A stretch of 64,000 nt of DNA, taken from the NCBI GenBank assembly GCA_037953625.1, contig CM075652.1, positions 14,528,501 to 14,592,500 of the forward strand. Direction: 5' to 3'. The stretch comes from Crotalaria pallida (taxonomy: Eukaryota > Streptophyta > Magnoliopsida > Fabales > Fabaceae). A program made the position numbers and the translations under genes. Shown piece by piece: positions 44,226 to 53,493 of the stretch. A model generated the notes under the pieces. It worked only from the letters and a program-made list of their open reading frames with translations. It ran no database searches and was not told where the DNA came from. Within the stretch, counting starts at the first letter, position 1. Each line of letters opens with the position of its first letter.

Positions 44226-47200
44226 TGTAACATCCCGAATTTAATTCTAATAATAATTAGAATAATATTAAGATTGGGAAGTAAGGATTATCCAAAAAGG
44301 GATTTAAAATGATGGATTAGGAGTTCTTTGAGTGCCATAAAGGAGTCAAGGAACATTGGCATCGAAAAGCGAATTTAAAGAAGACCAAACGAGGGTCAAA
44401 AGCAGTGTTTTCGGTGTTTTAAATTTGCTAACTAGGGAAATTAATAATAAAAGATTTATGACTCCGAATGCAATTCCCACCGTTGGATATGAAGGTATGA
44501 TTTTTAGGAAGATGCTCGTCAAATTTGAGCAAGATCCGACGGTGAACGAAGGAGTTATGGTACAGTCAACCCCGAGTCAACAGACTCGCGCCCCAGGCGC
44601 GAGTAGCCGCGCCCCAGGCGCGCGATGAGCATCAGACCTGGACCAAAATGACCCTCGCGCTCAAGCGCCGAGGGCCGCGCTCAAGCGCGACTGCGTTTTT
44701 AAAACGCGAACAGGGAGGTTTGAAACCCCCATTTCCGGCCTCCTCCTCCTCCCTCCCTCCTCCAACCTCCACCACGAGCCCCCACCACCCAAGGCCGCCC
44801 CACCGTGATCTCCACCCTCTTCCAACTATCCGCCTCTCTCTTTCTCCCTCCCTCTCCATAGATCTACTTTCTCTCTCTCTCTCTCCTTCCCTCACAATCT
44901 CCCTCCTCACACTCACTCTCTCCGTCCACCACCAACCACGGCCGCCGCCCAGAGCCGCCACCGCCACCACCTCCACGGTCACCACCCTCACAAACCCCAT
45001 CTCTCTCTCTCTCTCCCCTTTGACCCTTGCTCTCTCTTCCTCTCCTCTCTCTTCGATCTCTCTCTCCACGGATATCACCGGCGCCGTTATCGACCCTTGA
45101 TCGTGTCGGGAACCTCGAAGCTCGAAGCTCTTGCCTTGGTCCAGCCGCAATCGTTCTCGCTAACGAGGAGCAACACCGACGCCGTCGTCGTCGCCAAGCT
45201 AAAATTCAGGTTCTATTTAAAAAGCCCGAGGTAAGAGGGTTCGCGTTACCTTTACTTAAGAAGTAAATTCTAGGATGCTATAGTGGTAGCTGAGAATAGG
45301 GCAATTAAAAAGTATGTAATTGAACCTTAGGGTAACCCTCGTGGATATAAAGGAAGTAAATAAAATTGTTAATAGAAACCACACTTTAGGGAATAAAAGG
45401 AATGAGCATAGAAGAAGGCCCGGAACGAATGAGCGTATTTAGAATATTAAAATAGTTAGAATAAAACAAAAACGTGAGCAATCATAAAAATAAAACCATA
45501 GGGGAAGTAGAAAGACAAAAGGGTAAACGAAATAGGCAAAAGAGAGAATAAAATTAATGAATTAAAAGATAATGGGTAAAATAGTACCCGAAGAGTAAAG
45601 TGAGGTAAATGAGGGACTAGTATAGGGAATAATAAATACGTGTAGGACCGATTAGAGCAATAGGCGCAAAATAATGAATTAGATTTAAAAGAAAATAGGA
45701 AAAATGATAAGTGGATTAATAAAAAGCTAATAAATCGAAGAGAGAATATGATGTTAGGGAAGTTAGAATGGAACGTTGAAATAAAATAGGGAAACTAAGT
45801 GGAGTTAATAGGATAGTCAAAGAAAATGGAATTAATGAGATAGGGATAAAGGGTTAAATAATAATGTGAGTTAATAGAGTAGTTAAATAAACTGGAGACA
45901 AAGAATTAGGAATAATAAGTTAAGTAATAGTATAAAATAAAGGAACCAAAGATATGACTAAGAAATAACAACGAGAATTAAAATATAACATATAGAACCA
46001 AGTTAAGTAGAGTTGGATAAAATCGAGGGAAACTAACAAAAATAAAAAGAGTAAAGTAGAAAATGTAGAAAAAATGTGATAAGTCATAAACGAAAACAAA
46101 GACCAAAAGATATAGATAAGTATAAAAGAAATACTGAAATTATAAGAAGAGAAAAGAGAAATAATTAAGAAAGAATAAAAGAGAACGATTGATGGTCTAT
46201 TGGACTCAGTCATAAAGAAAAGGAAAACGGCTGATGGTCTGTTGGACTCAGTCATAATAAAAGATGAACGGCTGATGGTCTGTGGGACTCAGTCATAATA
46301 AAAGGTAAACGGTTGATGGTCTGTTGGACTCAGTCATAAGAAAAGGAAAACGACTGATGTTCTTTTGGACTAAGTCATATAAAGGAAAACGGCTGATGGT
46401 CTTTTGGACTCAATCATATAAAGGAAAACGGCTGATGGTCTTTTGGACTCAGTCATGTAAAGGAAAAACGACTGATGGTCTTTTGGGCTCAGTCATAATA
46501 AAGTCAAGTGGCTGATGGTCTGTTGGACTCAGTCATGAGAAAAAGGAATGGATAAAGAAAAGAAAAAGAAAAGGAAAAGGAAGAGAAGAAGAAAAAGAAA
46601 AATAAAAGTGAATGTAGAAATAATAAGAGACCTGTTAAAAGATCAATAATTAAAAGAATGTGAGAATAAGTGAAGAACTATAAGAGATCAATTATATGAA
46701 TAATTATGAATAAAATATATTAATAATTATGTAGGCTTGGTTATTTGCTATGTTTTCTTTTAGGATTTATCCTTTTAAGTTCTGTGTAATGCTACCCTTC
46801 TTGCTATATTTTTACAGGTACGGAAGCGGATCTTACACTATAGCAGGCCGAACTGGAAACTCTCCACTACGTGGAGTGAATTTATGATACCAAGAGGGGA
46901 TTTCTAATTACATTAAAAACTATTATTTTTGTAATTTATAATATGTGTAGTTATATGCCCTGAAACTGGTACTAATCGGGCGTTAGGATCTGAACTAGTT
47001 TTTATTCTGTTGAGTTTATGATTTTAAATAATTCTGGACTGACAGGTTTTTAGAAGGAAATTTTTGGGAAGTCCGAAAAACAGAGGAAACTCTGCCGGAT
47101 TTTCGTAAAACCTTTCATAAGAAATCAAATAATAAAATGAATTTTCAAACTCTGATTTTATTAAAATTTAAAATTAACCGATTAAAGTGAGGATGTTACA
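44226..47200 (+). repeat. 3' LTR of the gag-only element
   Basis: 2,975 bp. It matches 38262-41244 except for scattered substitutions, a shorter CT microsatellite near 44872 and a few-base deletion near 46901. It includes its own copy of the ~40-bp tandem repeat (46180-46550). Confidence 0.88.
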
Positions 47201-47457
47201 ACATTTGCTAAGTTCCTCGAACTTAGCAGCATATTCACCCACTGTCATGTCTCCTTGAGTCAACTTAAGAAATTCGATTTTCTTCTTTCTCCTTTCATCT
47301 TCAGGAAATTATCTTTCGAAGAATTTCTCAACGAAAGTATTCCAGGTTACTTATCTTCCTTCAGCCGCTAAAAGCTGAATTGTGTGGTTCCACCAATCCT
47401 CAGCTTCACCGACCAGAACATAGGTAGCAAAAGCCACTTTTTGACGATCACTACAGT
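47201..47457 (-). pseudogene. Middle piece of gypsy gag between two insertions
   Basis: On the minus strand it reads CSDRQKVAFATYVLVGEAED and continues through WWNHTIQLLAAEG, a gag capsid-domain signature. Stops follow at ...EGR* and ...ER*FPED. It joins to 53094 on one side (once the CACTA element is removed) and 38261 on the other. Confidence 0.85.
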
Positions 47458-47499
47458 CACTACAACATTTTTTAGTTTAGGCAACACTTAAAGTTTCAA

Positions 47500-47770
47500 C
47501 GGTTGAAAAACCGTTGCTTATATATGGAATAGGCAACGGTTTTTTTTCGTTGCCATTTAATATGAAATAAGCAACGGTTTTTAGTTTAGGCAACATTGAA
47601 AGTTTCAACGGATGAAAAACCGTTGCTTATATATGAAATAGGCAACAGTTTTGTTTTGTTGCCAATTAATATGAAATAAGCAACGGTTTTTATATAAAAT
47701 AAGCAATGGTTTTTTGTGTGTAGCCAATTGATACAAATGGGCAACGGTTTTCATTGTTGATGGAAGGACC
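47500..47770. repeat. Left subterminal repeats of the CACTA element
   Basis: At least eight copies of GCAACGGTTTT or its complement, in both orientations and often paired about 20-60 bp apart. Confidence 0.85.
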
Positions 47771-47929
47771 ACATTTTTATAACCGTTGCCTATAACTTCA
47801 TGAAAAAACCATTCCTAAATGAGCTGTTGAAGTTAAACAATTTTTTATTTATTGATGAAATAAAATAACCGTTCCGGCACTCAATAAACAGTCACAATAA
47901 AAGAATTATTTTATTATTGGTGCAATCTA

Positions 47930-48290
47930 TCAGAACCTAAATTCCTTTCTTCTTCCATTATTATTCAGTTCTGCTTCTTCATCGATCAGTTCTTCTTCGT
48001 GCCTTCTTCTTCCAAAATCATTCTGCGTGCCCTTCCTCTTCGTACCCACACGACGCCGCCGCCGCCACCACACCACGACCCCGTTGTGCTCTCTTCGTTG
48101 TGCTCTCTTTGCTCTGGTTGCGAAAACGTCCTCGCTGCTTCTCCCGACGGCACTGCCTTCTCCAAAGCTTAGTCGACGGCGCTGCCTTCTCCAATGCTCT
48201 CCCGTCGGCTCTGGTTGCGAACATGTCGGCGCTGCCTTCTCTGGTTGAGAACACGTCGCTCTTCCACGAGCTCCACCACCAATAAGGGTT
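47930..48290 (+). other. GC-rich leader-like segment in the CACTA element
   Basis: Composition shifts from AT-rich to GC-rich, with CTTCTTCTTC-type sequence and then GCCGCCGCCGCC... A short tandem phrase (GGCACTGCCTTCTCC / GGCGCTGCCTTCTCC) recurs. It is followed by an AT-rich intron-like stretch. It looks like a 5' UTR/first exon, captured or the element's own. No known protein was seen. Confidence 0.35.
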
Positions 48291-49231
48291 TGCTCATCTC
48301 TCACTTTCCACTTTTTTCTTATACATTTCTATGATGGTTTGGTACTGTGATTTTGATTTTCATGAACCCTAAGTCCATGGTTTACGATTTTAATTTGCAC
48401 AAACCCTAAGCCTTTAATTTGTAATTTCGATTTGCACAAACTTTTCCCTTTGATTTCCAATTTCGATTTACATTTCATGGAAACTGATTTGCAATGTTTT
48501 GCTCTAGTTTAACCCTTTTAACTTAGTCTTTATACTGGATGCACATTTTATGTTTGATAAAATGCCTAAGTTGCCATTTTTCTTCAATCCTTACTTAAGT
48601 TTATGATGCTTTATTTCATATTCAGGTACTAAGACTAGGATTTTTACAAGGCTATGCTGCTGATTTTGTTTTGTGGTTTTTTTTTAATTTTTCCCTAACT
48701 CTTACTACAGTCTTTATTGTTTATTGTATGCTGTTTTTATTCACATTTTCACAAATTGACAGAGGAAAGAAGTCGTATCACTTGTTTTCGCTTGTACTAT
48801 TTATCTGCCTCCTCTGTTTTGATATATTTTTCATCCTCTTTTTTTTTAAACTACACTTCCATTTGCTTCTCTTTTCTGATTTTGCACTGAATAGTCAAAA
48901 GCTCTAGCCTTTTCTATCTGTTCTCATTGTGTTTGTTGTGCAGGTTGGTGCGTCACTATTTCGATTTATCAATTGAAAAGGGTAAAAACTAGTTTAATTG
49001 TTTTTTCCATGGTTGTGAAAGGACTAGAGAAAAGTGTGGGCTTAGATAATATATGTTGAAAATGATAATAGTAATGAGTATTAGAAATTTTAAATGGTTT
49101 TGACTTGGGAGTTGAAATTCATGTACACCTTATGGGATACAACTACACAAGTCTTGTTCCTATGGAGGCATTATTCATTGACATGTAAATTAGACTATAT
49201 GCTCGTTTCTTATTCTTAATACTTCTTTCAG

Positions 49232-49311
49232 GGGATCCACGCAGAAAAAGATAGAAGAGGAGACAGGGGTTAAGATAATATTACCTTCTTCAAAAGAAGA
49301 GGATTTTGTTA
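49232..49311 (+). pseudogene. Captured KH-domain exon (ASCC1-like)
   Basis: An 80-bp exon with intact splice signals (CTTTCAG| and |GTAAGT). It reads GSTQKKIEEETGVKIILPSS followed by KEEDFV, the core of a KH RNA-binding domain as found in plant proteins related to ASCC1 (activating signal cointegrator 1 subunit 1). The helix-loop GxxG region lies at its start. Only this exon is present, so it cannot encode a functional protein alone. The family call rests on motif recognition; another KH protein is possible. Confidence 0.6.
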
Positions 49312-49664
49312 GTAAGTTTTCGGGTTCACCTGATCCATGGACTATCTTCCATGGGTCATCTTTGAAATAGTTATTTTATATTTTGCTTTTTTAAATCTTT
49401 GATTATTGTTATACTTTGAGATATTTATTTAGTGCTGATATGACATTAGTTAATTAGTATAAATATCTTGAACTCAAAATAATATATTGAGTGTGTTGAG
49501 AATCATAATCATGGCAGGGGTCTGTGATTGAAGATGTGTTTACTAACTCTATAACCAAAATCCCAATTTGATCTAAAGGCCAGGACATAATTATGTGACC
49601 ATGGAGCGTGAGTCTTACATTGGCTGAGTGTGAGACACACAACTTCCTTTAGAGGCTCTCGTCT

Positions 49665-49800
49665 CATAACAGTTTCCCACCCTTTTGTTATGGCAGCATG
49701 TAGCAGTGTCCAATCTTGTTCCAAGAATTTTCTAGCTTCTTTCCGGTCACCTTTCAATGCTGCTTTGCTAAGGGGTACACATTGAGTGAGGTATCTGTGT
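49665..49800 (-). pseudogene. Captured ankyrin-repeat exon fragment, opposite strand
   Basis: On the minus strand it reads YLTQCVPLSKAALKGDRKEA then RKFLEQDWTLLHAAITKGWE, after which family likeness stops (TVMRREP...). This is the N-terminal part of the plant ankyrin family related to ACD6/ITN1, whose members carry a VPLYKAALKGDW-type motif and a SITKGW-type motif. Its orientation is opposite to the KH and RGLG pieces, so it was acquired separately. Confidence 0.65.
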
Positions 49801-50334
49801 CTAGCTTCAAATCAGCACCCTATAAGTTTTAAATCTGAAAATGCTCTGTAATTGAGTGGGGTTGGGGTTGATAATGTGTGGTCTTAACCTTAGGCACTGT
49901 TTTTATTATTGACTTTAAGCTAGTATTCTTTCTGCTATAAAGTTCAAATATCAGCACAAAAGGGACAAAAGAAACTTTAGAAAATGAAAGGGAACCAATT
50001 TATTCCATCTAATTGGGCAAAAGGAGGTGTTGTCAATTGTTCTTGAAATCAGAGCTCACTTATCCGCCTTTGCTACAGTGAGAACTGAAGTAGTTAAGTA
50101 CATAATAATTTGTAATAGTAGTGATATAATAACAATTATAAACATGGTATGTTACTGTTTTTTTTTGTTTTACGAATATTTTATTTTTCCACAGCAAAAG
50201 GAATGGGTTCTAAATTCATGTCTTTTGCCTTGGAAGGTTTTTAGTTCAATCTGTAGAAACCAACATATATTGGTCTGAGGGTAGGAGTTCGGTTCCCCTA
50301 GAATCTTCTAATCTAATGAAGTAATTGAATACAG

Positions 50335-51854
50335 GTTACTGCTGCTCTAGCAAATGCTGGCCTGGAATCTTCTAATCTCATTGTTGGAATTGATTTCACA
50401 AAGAGCAATGAGTGGACAGGTTTTATCTCTTGCTCGTAGCTTCATGTTTGAATCTTTTTTATTGAGTTGTATTACTAAATATATATACTTCACTTTGAAA
50501 ATCAGGGAAGATGTCATTCAACAGAAAAAGCTTGCATCACATTGGAAGTGGCTATAATCCTTATGAACAGGCAATCTCCATTATTGGCAAAACTTATCTG
50601 TTTTCAATGAAGGTAACTTGATTCCTTGTTTTGGATTTGGATATGGTAATGCCAGATATGAATCTAAATACTTTTTCAATGAAGTTGTTTTAGTTTCCAC
50701 ATTGCAATCCTAATTGTGTTTCTTTTTTTCCCCAATCAGCGTCAACACATGATCAAGATGTTTTTAGCTTCCATTCAGATGAGAGGTTCTGCAATGGGTT
50801 TGAGGAAGTTTTGTCGCGATACAGAGAAATCGTTCCTCAACTCAAACTTGCAGGTATGTTACCTCGCATCAATTATCTTAGATATAGTATTGAATCATTC
50901 TCATTATTACTCATTGCATTCATGTGACAGGACCTACTTCATTTGCCCCTATTATTGAAACGGGTATGACTATTGTTGAGCAAAGTGGTGGTCAATATCA
51001 TGTCTTGCTAATAATCGCTGATGGGCAGGTAACTTTTCACTTCATAGAGAGAAGTGCATTTTTTAAGTACTTCAAATCTGCGGCAATCTTAAGTTTCATG
51101 TCATAAAAAAAGAAACTGCATTTCTATAAGAGTTTCATTTAATTATGCTAATATTTATTGAGGCTCATTGTACAGTTCCATAAGAAAACTAAATGTCCCA
51201 ACTGTTAAGTCCGCAGGAACAGAAGACAATAGATGCAATTGTTAAGGCCAGGTAAGTTTTTAGTTGTCTCTCTTGTGGAGAAGGAGAATACCATTATGTA
51301 TTCTTATATTCTTTATGAAATTGCAGTGAGTATCCACTGTCAATAGTTTTGGTTGGAGTTGGAGATGGACCGTGGGATATGATGAAGGAATTTGATGATA
51401 ATATCCCTTCGCGAGCATTTGACAATTTTCAGGTTTGGTGTAATTCACTTAGCCTTGTTGACTTGCCATATTTAACTCTTCATATTATGCTGATGTGTGA
51501 TATTTTGATTTGTGGCTGGATGTAGTTTGTGAATTTTACTGAAATAATGTCGAAGAATGCTGACGCAACTAGAAGAGAGGCCGAGTTTGCCCTTGCAGCT
51601 TTGATGGAGATACCTTCTCAATACAAGGCAACCCTCGACCATGGCATACTGGGGTAATAACATCATATCATTATCATGAAAATAATAATAACTTGTTAGA
51701 TATGGCTTTATTGGTGAAATAATTTAATTTGAAAATCTCATGACTTATTGGTACATGTAGTACAAGGAGGGGACATTCACCAGATAGGGTTGCTCTACCC
51801 CCACCAGTGTATGGTATCGGTAGGAGTTCTTCAAGCAACAAGTTCTTTATATGA
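50335..51854 (+). pseudogene. Captured RGLG-type copine-domain E3 ligase, RING missing
   Basis: Eight exons with splice sites: 50335-50419 (VTAALANAGLESSNLIVGID...), 50506-50645 (SFNRKSLHHIGSG), 50740-50853 (STHDQDVFSF), 50931-51028 (GPTSFAPIIE), 51217-51251 (EQKTIDAIVKA), 51327-51432 (PLSIVLVGVGDGPWDMM), 51526-51653 (FVNFTEIMSKN) and 51761-51854. This is the copine/vWA-like domain of RGLG ubiquitin ligases, which act at membranes in hormone and stress signalling. Defects: a 1-bp loss near 50594 shifts the frame, most of the exon start after IIADGQ is lost (51029-51216), and a TGA at 51852-51854 ends it before the RING finger. The donor-gene introns are retained, so capture was at DNA level. 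Confidence 0.85.
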
Positions 51855-52200
51855 AGATCTATTCGTTCAAACAGCTTTATGCAAAGCGCACCTATGGATA
51901 CTGGTGCAGGTCACAGAGAACCATCAAGTTCTTTATATGATAACAGGGTACTAGTCAATATTTTCCAGCTTATATTAGGCGGGCACATGGCTTAGCTTTT
52001 TTCATGAGTCATGTTCATTTTGGTGTCATTTTTAGTTTTTTCGGTTTACATATGATATAACATGTTTAATTGCAGGTGTGCCCTGTTTATTGTGTGTGTA
52101 TGTCTGTGCATATAAACATATATATATATATATATATATTGTAATGATGTTTTGTTTTGATTCTATATTCTTAACATGTATATTTTTTTTTTCATATTGC

Positions 52201-52243
52201 AGCAAAATTTGAATGTTGAGGAAGACCAAGCCGAAGATGAATG
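52201..52243 (+). other. Short terminal exon-like segment of the CACTA element
   Basis: After ATTGCAG the frame reads QNLNVEEDQAEDE and stops at TGA. An acidic C-terminus after a good acceptor suggests the last exon of the element's own transcript. I do not recognise a family. Confidence 0.3.
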
Positions 52244-52599
52244 AGAAGGATATCATTGGCAATGCAAGAATATATATGTGGATTATTTAAGTTTTGACTT
52301 TTTTTTAAAACTTTTGCAAAAAATTATTATGTTATTTAGCAAGTACTTATTAATTGACTTGGTGTTGTACTCTTTGGATTATGGAACAATATAATCTTAT
52401 GTTATTTTGATATGTATGGTGATGATTATAATTTAATTTCATTATGGTGCGTTGTTATAATTTCATTATGGGGATGATTATAATTTAATTTCATTATGTA
52501 CTCTTTTGTATGGTATATATATATATATACACATATATATATACACTACTTAATATAATTTTATTTAAAGTGTTGCATATAGATTGAACCCAAAATAAG

Positions 52600-53080
52600 T
52601 GTTGCCTATGTGAAGTTGACAACAATTTTATAACTGTTGCTGAAACATAATGCAACGGTTATACCAAAGTTGCATATGCTATTAATAAAAATAACCGTTG
52701 TTGTTTTAAAGGAAAAGGCAACGGTTTTCTAACACGGTTGTTGCATATTCTGAACAACAAAATCGTTGTTGTTTATAGTAAAACCGTTGCTGTTTATTAG
52801 GAAAAGGCAACGGTTTTATTGATACAATCGTTGCATATTCTCAAAAAAGAAACCGTTGCTGTTTGTAGTAAAACCGTTGCTGTTTATGTAAAAAAAAAAC
52901 CGTTGCTGTTTATACGTCAAAGGGCAACGGTTTTAGTAAAACTGTTGCCAAATTCAAAAAACCGTTGCCTTTGACAATAGGCAACGCTCACCTAGAGAAC
53001 GGTTTCAAAACCGTTGCATATACTTTCAGCAACGGTTTTTGGGCTTTTAGCAACGGTTTTGTGCCGTTGCAGAAAGCCAA
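52600..53080. repeat. Right subterminal repeats of the CACTA element
   Basis: More than fifteen copies of (G)CAACGGTTTT / AAAACCGTTGC in both orientations, many in the phrase AACCGTTGCTGTTTAT. Confidence 0.88.
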
Positions 53081-53093
53081 AAATGTTGTAGTG

Positions 53094-53355
53094 AGTTCAT
53101 GGTTCGAAAGATCTTTTCCAGCTTGTGGATCCACTTCTGGGCTTCATCCGGATGATGTCCTCCTCCGCACTTAGGTGGATCGCACTTACGAAAGTTTGAC
53201 ATCTCCTTGAATTCGGCTGGAATAGGATTGATAACTGGTTGAGGTGCCACTTGTTGTTGCGGTTAATGTTGCGGCGGTTGGTGACGCATATCTTAGAACA
53301 TATCGTACATCCGCTCCAAAACATCTGCAATACGAGCATTATTCCTAGCAACCAT
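53094..53355 (-). pseudogene. N-terminal piece of gypsy gag
   Basis: The start codon at 53353-53355 gives MVARNNARIADVLERMYDMF, followed by a stop. A second stop follows (PPQH*PQQQ), then FRKCDPPKCGGGHHPDEAQK and WIHKLEKIFRTMN up to the CACTA junction. The PPK(F/C).GG..PDEAQ.W signature is the gag capsid start also seen in the gag at 41428-42381. Confidence 0.85.
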
Positions 53356-53477
53356 AGGAAACCTGCACTATGATTTAAATCAATCTCTATCCTTAAGCTA
53401 AAACATAGAAATATGAGACAACATACACTAGTGGTTAGTATGTAAGGCCATACTCCAAGGCCGAGAGTTGAACCATT

Positions 53478-53489
53478 GCTCTGATACCA
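53478..53489 (-). promoter_or_regulatory. Primer-binding site of the gypsy element
   Basis: On the minus strand TGGTATCAGAGC, complementary to initiator tRNA-Met and four bases inside the 5' LTR end at 53494. Confidence 0.9.
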
Positions 53490-53493
53490 CAAA

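Larger units (their letters stand above)
38262..47200 (+). mobile_element. Gag-only LTR retrotransposon (TR-GAG type)
   Basis: LTRs of 2,983 bp (38262-41244) and 2,975 bp (44226-47200) start TGTAACATCCCG and end GATGTTACA. By reading along both I count about 35-40 substitutions plus small indels, roughly 1.2% divergence. The flanks ATATT (38257-38261) and ACATT (47201-47205) look like a target duplication with one change. The primer-binding site TGGTATCAGAGC is at 41249-41260. The 3-kb interior encodes gag alone; no protease, RT or integrase is recognisable. Plant elements with this make-up have been described as TR-GAG. It needs pol from another element. Confidence 0.88.
47458..53093. mobile_element. 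CACTA transposon (5.6 kb) with captured gene fragments
   Basis: Terminal inverted repeats CACTACAACATTTTT (left) and AAAAATGTTGTAGTG (right) are flanked by the 3-bp target duplication AGT at 47455-47457 and 53094-53096. Both ends carry dense subterminal copies of GCAACGGTTTT/AAAACCGTTGC (47500-47770 and 52640-53080), the expected transposase-binding repeats. No transposase gene was recognised. Inside are parts of at least three host genes (49232-49311, 49665-49800, 50335-51854), so it is a non-autonomous, gene-capturing CACTA. Removing it restores the gypsy gag reading across the junction. Confidence 0.92.

Noticed and set aside
49081..49231. Additional captured exon before the KH exon
   Set aside because: I looked for the preceding KH-domain exon with its GxxG loop but found only AT-rich intron-like sequence.
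51655..52200. RING finger of the captured RGLG gene
   Set aside because: No C3HC4-type cysteine pattern could be found in any frame after 51761. The capture appears to end before the RING exons.
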